Assembly (NCBI GenBank): GCA_030248065.1
Contig: JASAMV010007921.1
Coordinates: forward strand, 1-64,000
Reading direction: 5' to 3'
Length of the DNA stretch: 64,000 bases
Source: Rhynchonema sp. JSB1_4
Taxonomy: Eukaryota > Nematoda > Chromadorea > Monhysterida > Xyalidae
Of the stretch, positions 26,401 through 36,913 are shown in pieces (the stretch's first letter is position 1; every line of letters begins with the position of its first letter). Position numbers and translations under genes: made by a program. The notes under the pieces were generated by a model. The model made no database searches. It worked only from the letters and a program-made list of their open reading frames with translations, and was not told where the DNA came from.

Positions 26401-29400
26401 TTCAGTCTCAGATTGGATGCCGGTCAGCTATCCTACATGTCAATCGACGAACACGTCATCTCTCCGGACAGGATGTTGATGCGGGCTGTTGCACGTGGAG
26501 TGACGGGAAAGGAGCTGAAACGTTTGTATATCGTTTGTGGGACGCATTATTTGTGCCAAGCACGGGTGGTAGCTAGGTATTATGTACATATGAATGTAAT
26601 TTAGAGTACAAATTATCAGAGGTGTGCTTGAGGAATGAAAATTTTTGCATACAGAGTTTAATATTGGGTGACCCATTCTCGCTTTCTGTCCGGTTGTATT
26701 GGAGTGCGGCTGTGTATGTGTCTTTGGGCATGGCCAGGTGCCAATGTAGACGTTCTATTTGCAGTAAACGCGCGTAACATCAAGCAACTGGGCATGCAGG
26801 AAGATCTTGCACGGACGATTCCGGCTCTCCTGGACGCTGTCCGAGGTGGTGTCTTTGTGTTCTTTTCAACGGTTGAGCAGATGAAAGTGACATACAAATT
26901 CTGGCATGACACGGGGGTTTTGGGTGATATGGCGTCAAAAGTGGTTAGTCACTTCCATTGTATTTTTTTCTGAATTCAATATATGGGTTAGTTTGATCTT
27001 CTGCGGGTTGTGGGAGCCGTAGATGGGTAGTTGGCAAATATACAGGGGAATGGGTACACTGGGCTGGTGGGTTGGTTCGCTCAAGAATTAGAGGGTGCAG
27101 TTTGGAAGTCAATGTTTATGTGGCAGTTAAGATATAAAGGTGAATGTAAGGTTGTTGAATACTACAGGGAATTGTTTGTGACGACGCACGTCTGTCTACC
27201 ACGGAGCTTTTGCGACAATTTGAAACGATATTGGGAGAGCGGCAGACGGCGGTGATGTTCTGCTACATGCGGGGTTCGTTCTATGACGGGATATATAATT
27301 TGGGTATTTGTTATGTAGGGTTTGTCGAGATGTTGAACTGTTATTTGCAATGCGTCTCAGCGGAGAGCTCGATATTATATTTGGTCACGGTTGCTTGCGT
27401 GGAGTCACGTTATGGAACATGTCGTTATGGCCAGTGTTCGAACGGGATCCCGATCCCGATCACGGGATCCCGGGCTCTTTTTCTGATCCCGATCCCGATC
27501 CCGGCATTTTGGAAAAGACAATCCCGATCCCGATCCCGATCACGCGCAAAAAAAGTACTGGTATTGGGATTAAGTTTTGAGGGCGAAAAGCAAAAGAATT
27601 ATGCAATTATAATTCGCGAAGCTGTTGTAAGGCCGCGGCCATGCAAAGACGGGCGTGGGTCCGGGGTAAAAAAATGGTCTATATGTCCAAAAAACCCGCT
27701 TCGTGTTTGCATGCGGCACTTGCGGGTCCCGGTTTACCGGTCACTTGAAGCATTTGTTTGGGTCCAACACACAAAAATTAACCAATCTGCGTCCAGCCAA
27801 CGTCGCAGACTGCCGTAGCATAGCAGTGATTGGTTCATTTTTTGTGTGTAATAGCTAAATAAATGTTTCAAGTGACCCGCAAACCGCGACCCGCAAGTGC
27901 AACCATGCAAACGCAGGGCGGTCATAGGACATAGAATTATTTCTGATCCGGGGGGCACAATCGTGTTTGCGTGGCCGCGCCCACAAGAGGTGCTCTATGG
28001 CTGATTCCAAGCGTGATGAAACCGCAAGCATTACCGATCGCGAACAAAACGAGCTAGAACTGAACGGTTACACAAAACTGCTTCAAACGAAGGGACTCAG
28101 TTTCGAAGAAATGTTGTCATGGTGGGCAACAAATGAGACAAAGTTCATTTTTTGTGTGTAATAGCTAAATAAATATTTCAAGTGACCCGCAAACCGCGAC
28201 CCGCAAGTGCAACCATGCAAACGCAGGGCGGTCATAGGACATAGAATTATTTCTGATCCGGGGGGCACAATCGTGTTTGCGCGGCCGCGCCCACAAGAGG
28301 TGCTCTATCGCTGATTCCAAGCGTGATGAAACCGCAAGCACTACCGATCGCGAACAAAACGAGCTAGAACTGAACGGTTACACAAAACTGCTTCAAACGA
28401 AGGGACTCAGTTTCGAAGAAATGTTGTCATGGTGGGCAACAAATGAGACAAAGTTTCTGCGACTGGCACGTCTGGCTTTCAAAAACCTAAGCGGTTCGCC
28501 TACGGGCGTACCTACTGAACAGCTCTTTTTCGGTGCAGCTGATTTGTTTGATGACAAAAGGTAGTGCTTGAAACCATAGAATGTTGCAATGCTTGTCTTT
28601 TTGTCAAGGGCTTTGCCAATGATTGACCACAATTATGATCTTTGAACTTATCGGTCATCAGCTATTATCGATTTTCAATTGGTTTTAATCACTGTTCCAG
28701 GTGTTTATCCATGTGTGATAAACATGTTTCACGGTTGTCTGTGACATTAACTTGCATTTTATCCATAAAATGATTAAAAAAAATATTGCTTTTGGACTAT
28801 CTGGTCAATCCCGATCCCGATGCCGGGATCCCGGGTTTTCAAAACCGGGATCCGGATCCCGATCGCGGTCCGGACAATTTCTTGATCCCAATGCGGATCC
28901 CGTGATTAAAAATGAATCCCGTTGGAACACTGGTTATGGCTAGCTGGAAACTTGGAAATGTATCGTGAAAACACAGACGACTGCGAGTTTGGGAAGGGTG
29001 CAGAGCGGCTGGCAAAATTGCGCAGTCGGAAACTGGGATTTTGAGTAGATAGTCGCTGGCAAGGTCGCGAAGTCGCACGCATAAAACTACAGGTCGATTC
29101 GCTGAGGGTTTGAACACACCCAGTCATTGTTGTCGCACGTCGATAACGGTTGGCACACCCAATCATCATCTCGCTTCACATTGGGTAAGTGTATTGAATT
29201 TGGTACTTATTTCCATTTATGTTAGTAATTTCAGACTTAGACTTTTGTTTTCCTCTTGGATCGTGAGTGTGGTTATCGTCTGCTGCCAGATTTGGAGATG
29301 CGTATCAGGATAATTCGTTGAGTTCTTATTGATCGGTAGGTCGGTCATGAAGAACAGTGCGCACCGGTGTACGGTGCAGTGGTTGTTTTTTTAGGTGGTT

Positions 29401-32400
29401 AGAATCGTTAAAGTTGTGGTCAGTAATGGTTCAATAAACGCAGTCAACATTCGATTGTAGTGTAACTTTAAAGGGCTCGCGACATAACCGAACGAAGGGT
29501 AGCAGGACATATTGTTAGATACCGTTGGAAAGCATTGCGACAGCCTATGTCACGGAGTGGACAAATTGGAAGGGCCGGTGCAGAAACCCGAAATGAGTTG
29601 AAGGTCAAGAAACACATGGATAAGCTTGCAACAGCTTGTCGATGACTTATCATGAGAACTTCAGTCGCTCAAAGCATTGCTTCACACGGTGAAGGTGGGA
29701 AACGTTCCAGAAAAATCGACTTTATTTTTCGAGAACACAAGTTTGTCTCTAAATTTTGAGGCCACGCCTAGGACTGCGGAAATGAGAGTGCAATAGGGAA
29801 ATAGAGCGTCGTCGAAAGTACCGGAAAATAAGGTTTTTAAATTTTTTTTATTTTTCGAGAACACAAGTTTGTCTCTAAATTTTGAGGCCGCGCCTAGGAG
29901 TGCGGAAATGAGAGTGCAATAGGGAAATAGAGCGTCGTCGAAAGTACCGGAAAATAAGGTTTTTAAATTTTTTAACTCATAGCTAGCTCCGTGACGGGCC
30001 TAAAAATCCATTAAATTGCCGCTAAATTAGGTGGTTACATTCATCGGGAGAATTATGACACATAAAGGCCGCAGATTGTATTGGCTTAGAAATAAAAAAA
30101 AGAGAGAAACATCTGGTTTAACGGGACCCCGGTTTAACAACCTATCAAGGTCCGAAGACCCCAAGGTCTACAGATCTCTGGGGGAATCATACTCAATGAT
30201 ACTGAGGTGGATACGATATTGAGCTATAAATGGTTATTAGGACCAAACAATGTATGTTGAGAGTAGCTTTCGAACGATATATGACAAGGCCCAATAAATG
30301 AAACATCTGGTTTAACAACCTATCAAGGTCCGAAGACCCCAAGGTCTACAGATCTCTGGGGGCAATCATACGGAATCATACTAAGGTGGATACGATATTG
30401 AGCTATAAATGCTTATTAGGACCAAACAATGTATGTTGAGAGCAGCATTCGAACGATATATGACAAGGCCCAATAAATTGTTAGGCTTAAAGGCAGAGGG
30501 TAAAAAAATTGCGTTTTTTGACGATTCTGGAATGAACCGTGACGTCACCGTGTGGGATTTGCAAATTTTGACCGTTTCTTGTCCATAGGTAAAAAAATTG
30601 CCTTTTTTGACGATTCTGGAATGAATCGTGACGTCACCGTGTGGGATTTCCAAATTTTGACCGTTTCTTGTCCATAGTAAGTGGTATTATGTCATGTCAT
30701 ATATCATTCGATAGCTAGATTAAAGCTGGATCGTTTTGGTGCTATCAAATGTGCAATAATTTTTAACAGTAACGACTTATAGCCAAATATCTTATTCAGG
30801 CTGGTAGTGCTCAGCAACCGGATCATGAGGTTTGAAGTCGTAAAACTCGTCCAGATTGTTGGACTGTGCGTTTATCTGACTTTCTCCTTTCTAATGAAAT
30901 GGAATACGTTGCTTATTTAGATCACATTTCCGTCAATGAATGCAACTATGCAGTTTAGGGGCAATTTTTAGGTCTTTTTCAGGCTGTGACGCCGTTATCT
31001 AAGTATTTCGAAATTTAAAAACTTTATTTTCTGGTACTTTAGAAAACGCTGTATTTTTCTATTGGGTGCTTATTGGTGCAAGACGAAGCGGGGCCTCAAA
31101 ATTTAGAGACAAACTTGTGTCTTTGAAAAATATGGCCGATTTTTTTGGAACATCTCGGGCCATTACGGAGTAAAGCAATGCTTAGACGGAGTGAAGTTCT
31201 CGTGATAAATTATCGAGAAGCTGTTGTAAACCTATGCACGTGTTACTTGAGTTTCAACTTATTCGGGTTTTCTGCACCGGTCGTTTCAATTTGTGAAAAA
31301 ATTCACTGTTTCTTGGAAGGAAAAGTCGCTCTACAAAGAGATAGCAAATGTCTAAGGAGCTTAACGTTTGTGCGTGACATATGCTGTCGCAGTGCTTTCT
31401 AACGATGTGTAATACTGCGCTCTGGTGCCGTTCCTTCGGTTGTGTCCGGAACCGTTTAAGTACGAAAGGATTGGTGTGGGTACAGGAAGTTTGTTCTTTG
31501 TGAGATGGTGTGCGTACTGTGTCCTGCGTCGACATTATAGTTATTGTGCGCAGTTGAATTGCTGAGTTTTCAGTGCATCAACAAAAAGTTGTACATGTGG
31601 CGGGTGCATCGGGAGGCCAGGGAGCGCGGCGACTCGTATATTCCGCCTGATGGCAATCAGTGGTACTACGGTGAAGGGTTGGTGACTTGGGATTATTGTC
31701 TTGGTAATCGAACACTTTATGATGTACGTGGGAGAAAGTCTTTTTTCAAGTTAGAAGAATGGAGGGTTTATTTTTTTAAGATGGACTGGTAGCAATAAGC
31801 TAGTAAAATAAAAAAAATAGTACCTTCTGGTTTTGAAATTCCAATTTAGTAGCTTTTTTGGCCAGAATGCGGAGTTGAGCACATTTTAGGGAACTGTGGT
31901 ACTTTTAAAATTTTACATGGGTTTCAAAAAATTTGGTTGCTAAGATGCACTAAATTTTGTTAAGAAATATATGAAAGCATTAGTGCATTGAAATGCGTTG
32001 TCATAATGAATGACATTGACATTCAGACTGGCTCGTCTTGCACAAACGATTGGGCGTACCGTTCGCAACAGCTCCGATTGGGGTTAGTTTACATGGAGAA
32101 CGTCATCATCAGTGGGTGATGAGAGCGGCCGGTTTACAATTTATTTCGCTGCACATGGTCTACAGGGTGAGAAGCGGACGGTTCATTCTGTGATTTGGTT
32201 CCGGGCGGTCGGGGCTAGGTACCTTGGGTACGGTGAAAATGGCTGAAGAGGGAGGAAATTCATCACTGTTAGACAGTGTTATTGTGGCCAGTTGCGATTA
32301 CCAATAAGGATGGCATCTGGAGACAATATGCTGTGACGATGATGTACACGGGTCAAATCTTAACGCGTATTTTAATAGATGCTTTTTGCGGCAACAGGCG

Positions 32401-32576
32401 CCACCATAATACTGGATCATCGCGTGGCTGATTTGGACAACAGTGCCGGTTCAATGTCACTGCCGCCTTGGATTGAGGGTCGACTGACACGAGTGTCGGA
32501 TGTGTGCACTGCCATTGCTGATTTGCGCGCATTTAATCGACATCACAACGGCGATCATGACGTCGACGATCAATGA
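14436..32576 (+). CDS. DDX11: DDX11/CHL1-type Fe-S superfamily 2 DNA helicase, apparently intact
   Basis: 5'-3' helicase of the XPD family; DDX11/Chl1 acts in sister-chromatid cohesion and fork processing. I model 26 exons from 14436-14567 to 32398-32576, total 3432 nt (1143 aa), every junction in phase. Motifs: YPHQL (about aa 305), Walker A APTGSGKT (about 334-341), ASQTHAQ (Ia), four Fe-S cysteines (RERLC, HDGC, KTGC, RFC; about 410-496), VIDEAHN (549-552), VVLTSATLED, FVFFST, GRFAEGLNTP and QTIGRTVRNSSDWG (VI). DDX11 rather than RTEL1/FANCJ is supported by LGGRERLCIN, QAGIRLQ just before DEAH, and the end soon after motif VI (LPPWIEGRL). The N-terminal extension of about 300 residues (basic RRRR patch, then acidic linker) is unusual, and its first four exons are less sure. 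The Walker A-Ia insert is short. The exon at 21966-22050 uses a MITE-derived acceptor. The 26536 donor is tentative. Confidence 0.85.
15490..16010. repeat. 262-bp tandem duplication in a helicase intron
   Basis: A unit with CTCCGTCGGA, CGCACTGTGCAAATCGGTTT, CATACACATGCGCACATGCG and TTGAATTCATAAAGAAATCG occurs twice with about 262 bp period. The second copy stops at GGGATATCC, directly before the CCGCGCAG acceptor of the exon at 16019. Confidence 0.85.
16480..17060. repeat. T-rich tract with internal direct repeats
   Basis: Word TTGCCGTTTCTTGCTGTTGT plus ACTGTGTCGTATCTTTGTAT occurs twice (16488 and 16565). A second pair around TGTATGTTTCGCTGTGCGTT lies at 16885-16990. Long hydrophobic frames here are a by-product of T-richness, not membrane proteins. 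The whole stretch is helicase intron (16239-18384). Confidence 0.7.
17707..18375 (-). mobile_element. hAT transposon remnant, reverse orientation, truncated
   Basis: Begins CAGTGTTCGAAGCGGATTCA, the inverse of the right ends of the copies at 24.5 and 27.4 kb, and continues with GATCGGGATTGGGATC. A minus-strand frame (17752-18027) holds the hAT C-terminal dimerisation region: GLSFEEMLSWWATN, then FPRLARPAFKYLSA and VPFEQLFS. The other end breaks off near AATTTAATCCCGATC, ten bases before the CATTCAG acceptor of the helicase exon at 18385. No full transposase. Confidence 0.85.
20980..21440. repeat. Degenerate GGGAAATTTC-word repeat
   Basis: Dense rec-like words GGGAAATTTCGCG, GCGCGGGAAATTT, GCGGGAAATA and inverted relatives at 21060-21330 inside a helicase intron. 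They resemble the microsatellite-like arms of the other small elements here, but I could not find matching ends. The short frames across it are not convincing. Confidence 0.5.
21440..21629. repeat. Dispersed repeat copy (shared with 29.46-29.7 and 31.2-31.46 kb)
   Basis: TTAAAGGGCTCCGGAGTTAG, GCTTAACGTTTGTGCATGAC, ATATGCTGTC and TTCCTTCGGTTGTGTCC recur, diverged, at 31354-31450. The start word and GAAGGGTAGCAGGA recur at 29469-29506. It adjoins the MITE at 21630 and may be part of the same larger element family. Confidence 0.6.
21630..21967. mobile_element. piggyBac-like palindromic MITE flanked by TTAA
   Basis: About 338 bp whose two halves are inverted copies, with AAGGTGCTGGTGAACAACCC at the left and its near complement GGGTTGTTGACCAGCAGC at the right. 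TTAA lies on both sides (21626-21629, 21968-21971), the piggyBac target. A larger relative lies at 44928-46035. Its right end supplies the 3' splice site of the helicase exon at 21966. Confidence 0.85.
22354..23011. mobile_element. Tc1/mariner-type MITE with tandemly duplicated left part
   Basis: Outer ends TATAGTCCAGCCACGAACTC and GTGCTGGTTGCTGGACTATA are inverted repeats starting and ending in TA. The left about 286 bp (TAGTCCAGCC to CGAAAACACGTG) is present twice in near-identical tandem copies. A single-copy relative is at 49164-49526. Frames across it are shadows. Confidence 0.85.
24462..25772 (+). mobile_element. Non-autonomous hAT element with intact 8-bp target duplication
   Basis: Starts CAGTGTTCGAACGGGATCCC and ends GAATCCGTTCGAACAGTG. 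It is flanked on both sides by CTTGTAAG (24454-24461 and 25773-25780), a perfect 8-bp duplication as hAT insertions make. Both ends are rich in GATCCCGATCCCG words. A fragment of the dimerisation domain (GLSFEEMLS, then a TGA, then FLRLARLAFKDL in the same stretch) is broken by stops. Sits in the helicase intron 24357-25891. Confidence 0.93.
27432..28932 (+). mobile_element. Non-autonomous hAT element with internal tandem duplication
   Basis: Starts CAGTGTTCGAACGGGATCCC, ends CCCGTTGGAACACTG. Perfect 8-bp duplication GTTATGGC on both sides (27424-27431, 28933-28940). A segment of about 310 bp (TTTTTTGTGTGTAATAGCTA to GAAATGTTGTCATGGTGGGC) is repeated in tandem, near 27836 and 28147. The second copy keeps an open frame (28277-28564) with the hAT dimerisation signature WWATNETKFLRLARLAFKNL and EQLFFGAADLFDDKR. 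It lies in the helicase intron 27274-29092. Confidence 0.93.
29722..29970. repeat. About 125-bp tandem duplication
   Basis: TTTATTTTTCGAGAACACAA, GTTTGTCTCTAAATTTTGAG and GTACCGGAAAATAAGG occur twice in succession with two or three differences. An inverted trace (AATTTAGAGACAAACTTGTG) lies at 31100-31120. Inside the helicase intron 29185-31573. Confidence 0.85.
30105..30677. repeat. Two successive tandem duplications (about 195 bp and 89 bp)
   Basis: AACCTATCAAGGTCCGAAGA through CAAGGCCCAATAAA is present at 30138-30297 and 30308-30477. Immediately after, GTAAAAAAATTGCGTTTTTT through CCGTTTCTTGTCCATAG is present twice at 30499-30676. No coding content; helicase intron. Confidence 0.85.
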
Positions 32577-32887
32577 AGTCAGTGATAGAATTATCTAGGC
32601 TTGTTGCAATGTTTCAAAAAAAATTGATGGATGATGGTGTTTAATGTTCACTGTGTTGTCCAAATTAATGTAACGCCGATGGGCCGGGAGGTAGGAATAG
32701 AGTTCACAATCTCGCTAGACCATCTTTTGGTGCCACGTTAGTCGATCATGAAGATGTATCTCCGAATAGGCAAAAAAGAGTGAGTGAGGCATGACTGGTT
32801 GGCTGGCACAAAAGGACGATACTAGTGCTCGTTTAGGTTTTATAATCCATGAAAAGTTTTAATCAATGTGACTCTGTTTCGGGGGCC

Positions 32888-33128
32888 TATTTGGAGGTAT
32901 TTAATAGCCATTAGTAAATATTGCACGACAATGCATTCTTTCCAAGGCGGACATGGTAAACTTTGTTGTATGAGAAAAGTATTTGGTAATGACTTAAAAC
33001 GTACATTGATGGAGGTGTTTAATGGCCATTAGTAAATATTCCACCACAATGCATTCTATCGAAGCGCGACATGGTAAAGTTTGTTGTATCAGAAAAGTAT
33101 TTGCTAATGATTTAAAACGTACATTGAT
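32888..33128. repeat. 120-bp tandem duplication downstream of the helicase
   Basis: GCCATTAGTAAATATT, CGACATGGTAAA and TTAAAACGTACATTGAT recur with 120 bp period. Beyond it, 33130-33400 is T-rich low complexity without a gene. Confidence 0.8.
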
Positions 33129-33406
33129 CTAAGTTACGTCAGTTATTTGAGGAGAACATGATGTTCAAGGTAATCTTGTCAATTGGATTAGTGACTAATA
33201 ATGTTTTATGTAGTGATGGGAGTCCCTTTTTTTTACTTGAAGGCAGGGTTGGGCAAAAAAATTTTTTTTTATTTTTTTTAAAAGTTTTTGATAATTTTTT
33301 TTTAATTTCTTTTCAAAATTTTTTTTGGGGAACAAATTGTTTTAAAACGTTCAAAAATCGCTTTTTTTGATGGTTCTTATTTGTCATTTTTTGTTACGGG
33401 TCGATA

Positions 33407-34469
33407 AATTTTCGGGGCTCTATAGACTCGGGGCGACCCCTCAGAAACTACCGTAATCCATGTGCTACCTTACCCAAACTTTTGTCAGGTGATATATAGA
33501 GAGCCATATGAACTCGTAATATTAGTTTTGGTCGTGTCGGTGAACGGAATCGGTCACGGCCGATCGCCATCGGTGGTATTGAGGTCAAATTTCAAACTTG
33601 TCTGAATGTTATATGTAGCACCTCTATCATGTTTAGAATTTTTCGGTGATTCCAAAAATGCTAAGCTTATTTCATTCTGACGTGGCATGAAAGAGTAACA
33701 AGTCTATTTTTAATCTCAGTTGCACGCTCGCTGGATTTTAGCCAACAGTGCAGCCAATCAGCGCGCATAGGGGCAAGTGACCTTGAGGCAGCATGTGCAG
33801 TGGGTGTTGCATGTTGCTTACATGGTGTTGTGGGCACATAGAACCCGCGGCACACATGGGTGTCATAAAAGGCTTAAAAGGCACCCAAGTACCTCGCCGA
33901 GGCTGGGTTCAAGGGCAAGTGCATGCTGCGTGCCGGCAAGCGCGACCCCACCGTGTTTGAGCGCTTCCTGCTGTTGGTCGCTGGCAACCGTCCTTGAGTT
34001 GTCACACTACCCTTGGTCTGCGGACCACTTATGCGAACCCAACGGCTCTCCTCAGGGCACCCCTTTACCATGTTATGGTGCTGTGGGAAACAGCATCTTG
34101 GGACACGTACAGTAGGTACACAAATGCGTTGTGGAGAGTTCCCTGAAACAAGCACAGAATGCACGTGACATTACCAATAACCTTTTCTTCCATGATCAGA
34201 TTAAAATAAGCTTAACATTTTTGGAATCAGCGAAAAATTCTGAACATGATAGAGGTGCTACATATAACATTCGGACTTGTTTGAAGTTTGACCTCGATAC
34301 CATCGATGGCGATCGGCCGTGACCGATTCCGTTGACAGACACGAGCAAAACTAATATTACAAGTTCATATGGATCTGTATATTATGTGACAAAAGTTTTG
34401 GGTGCGGTAGCACATGGATTACGGTAGTTTCTGGGGGGTGGCCGCGAGTCTATAGAGCCCCAAATTTTC
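33407..34469. mobile_element. Large foldback element, about 275-bp arms
   Basis: Left arm 33407-33681 and right arm 34196-34469 are inverted copies. Both share GGGGCTCTATAGACTCG, ACTACCGTAATCCATGTGCT, TGATAGAGGTGCTACATATA and CGATCGGCCGTGACCGATTC words in opposite orientation, about 90% alike by eye. The 515-bp core is GC-richer (GGCACCCAAGTACCTCGCCG, GGGTTCAAGGGCAAGTGC) and unlike the arms. I cannot assign it to a family and see no transposase. Confidence 0.88.
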
Positions 34470-35559
34470 TTCACAAAATCACTCTTGGGTATGTCTTTGG
34501 GATGTAAGATAACTCAAACGATCTTATGTATGCATGTACTCAGACGGTACTTTCATGTCACAGGCCACCGAGTTGTTCATATACAAGTGATTCACCGACG
34601 CAACAACTATTTCTGTAACTTATATTCTGAATTTTGTATGGTTAATGAGTGAATCTTGCTTATTGGAGTATAAACGGCTGTAACTTATATTCTGAATTCT
34701 GTATGGTTAATCAGTGAATCTTGCTTATTGGAGTATAAAGTGTTGTGTGTGATACCAGAGAGCGACAATCATGCGTCGATAACAAGGAGAGGCTGTTGGA
34801 TGGCATTGAAATGACGTAAACGTCCGTCATAAGTGATGCAAACCGAGTCACGAAAGTGACTTGTGAATTAACGTTGCATTTTTTGGAGAGTTTTCGTGTT
34901 TTTTTAGGCAAATTTGGTAAAGTTTCCTGTATTTGAGACTTTTTAAAAAAAAAATTTTTAAATTTAAAAAAAGAAATTCTTTTAAAGAAATTTTTTTCCT
35001 AACCGTGCTTCAAGGTATCGTTTTCTGCTATTCTTGCAGGTTTATGATTAGACAGATTGGTCATGAGGTTTCTTTATATTTCTGATAGACATGGTCGGCG
35101 TATTGTCTCTGATCGCTAGTTGTACATGTGATTGGGTTTGGGTTTCAACGCCGAAAAACATATTTGGCTTCTTAGTGTTTTGCTTTGTAGGGAATTTGGG
35201 TCGAGCGTGAGATGCGCAAATATGTATACAATCTCTTTCGTGTTTATTCACTGATACTAATTCTGTGCCTTTGCTTTCCTGAATTATTTTCACAGTAGGT
35301 GGGCATGCGCCTATGAATTTCCAGATCTAAAGCATGTAAGTGCAGACCATATTCTGGTACTTGCAGGTTTGGTCATCTAGGATTTATTTCTTCGTGAGTG
35401 TGACTTCGGCGCTTACATGCAGGCTAAGGGCATGTATTTTTCTCATTTTTGATTATGTCTGAGGATTGATTGTGTGTGCGTTTCAGATATCTATGGACGT
35501 GAGTTGTTGTTTATGCGTGTCGTGCTACTTGTCTTCTTTCTGTTGTTTTCTTTTCTGAG
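34470..35559. other. Gene-free stretch
   Basis: AT-rich DNA with a 62-bp tandem duplication at 34615-34740 (CTGTAACTTATATTCTGAAT, TCTTGCTTATTGGAGTATAA). Frames up to 81 codons on the minus strand have no recognisable domain or splice context. Confidence 0.5.
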
Positions 35560-36668
35560 TTAGGCTGGTTTCACAATAAATCCGGTTTGGGGTTTGCGGT
35601 TGTTTTTTTCCGCAAACCGGACTTTTTCAGTTTCACAATAAATCCGGTTTCCGGTTTGCGGTTTCTTTCTGCCGCAAACCGCAAACTGCAAACTGCACCG
35701 TTGTGAACGTGTGTTTCACAATAAATCCGGTTTCCGGTTTGCGGTTTCTTTCTGCCGCAAACCGCAAACCGCACCATTGTGAACGTGTGTTTCACAATAA
35801 ATGCGGTTTCCGGTTTGCGGTTATTTTATCAACCGCAAACCGGAAAAGTTCGATTAGAGCAAATTCCTATTTTTTTGCGGTTTCCAGCATGGCGAGTGGT
35901 TCTTTGCGACCAGGGCTCCTATGTTTTGCAAAACTATGAAATGAACAAGCGATAATTTTTGAACTGCGACAAAACATCACCGGAAAACGAACGGTAACAC
36001 CCTTGATGGCTAGTAAACATGGCTCACGAACTTTGACATCGACCCTAGTGAACAGAACGTTGGACAGTTCGATTAGAGCTGATTTGTAATTGTTTGCGGT
36101 TTTTAGTGTAACTGGTCTGTTTTTTTGCCACCAGGGCTGCTCTGTTCACAAGTCTATGGAATGGACAGACAATTTTTGAAAAATGTCAAAGCATCAGCAA
36201 AAATAACGAGGGAAGACAGTTTAGCGCTCGTAAAATGCCAATATTTTCAGAAGAAATATCAATGCAACAAAACCAATGATAGAAATCAATGTAGTAAAAG
36301 GCGAGAAATATCAATGCAACAAAAGTATACCATTAGAAGTGTAAATGCGCCGAAACGTAAATTGCAACGAAACTGTGATTAATTAATTAATCCAAACAGC
36401 AAGAAACATCATGTCTCAGTACTAGTTGAGCAAACCGCAAATATCAACCAGAAACCGGAAAAATGAACCGCAAACTGGAAATAACAACCGAAACGGCATT
36501 AGAAATACAAACCGCAAAATGCCGCCGCAAACCGGAAACCGCATACCGGATTCGGCAAACCGCAAACCGCAAATCGAATTTCTCATTTGCAACCGTATTT
36601 ATTAACCGCAAACAGGAAACCGGAAACCGCAAACCGGAAGCCGGATTTATTGTGAAACCAGCCTAATG
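35560..36668. mobile_element. 1.1-kb MITE with TTAGGCTGGTTTCACAAT ends
   Basis: Left TTAGGCTGGTTTCACAATAA and right TTATTGTGAAACCAGCCTAA are exact inverted repeats, continuing as ATCCGGTTTCCGGTTTGCGG word arrays. The left side has about 3 tandem copies of TTTCACAATAAATCCGG plus GCGGTTTGCGG; the right side has AACCGCAAACCGG arrays. The middle (35860-36420) is unique, with no ORF of note. Confidence 0.9.
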
Positions 36669-36913
36669 CTTTTTCGTAATTCTTGCGTACCGATTTCTCT
36701 AGAAGATACTGTTTCATTTTCTATTATTCTTTGCTTTTTTTCAATGGTGTCGTAAACATATATTATCGGTGATCCGTGGGCTAACATGTTGTGTTCATCA
36801 GGTGTCGATTATCTGATTGTGATGAAAGTCACTATACCGTGGAAAGGAATATTTTTGTTCGTTATTTATTGCTTTGTTTCATGTGGTATGTCTTGGTCGC
36901 CGGTGAATGACAG

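Noticed and set aside
14436..32576. Helicase as RTEL1 or FANCJ
   Set aside because: The first motifs found fit the whole XPD family, but the LCIN word, QAGIRLQ before DEAH, HDGC and the end soon after motif VI fit DDX11/CHL1 better. There is no C-terminal harmonin-like or RING part.
33880..33990. tRNA-like sequence in the foldback core
   Set aside because: A GGGTTCAAGGGC word looks like a B box, but no A box at proper distance and no cloverleaf can be drawn.
35560..36668. TTAGGC as telomeric repeat
   Set aside because: It occurs once at each end as part of the element's terminal repeat, not as an array.
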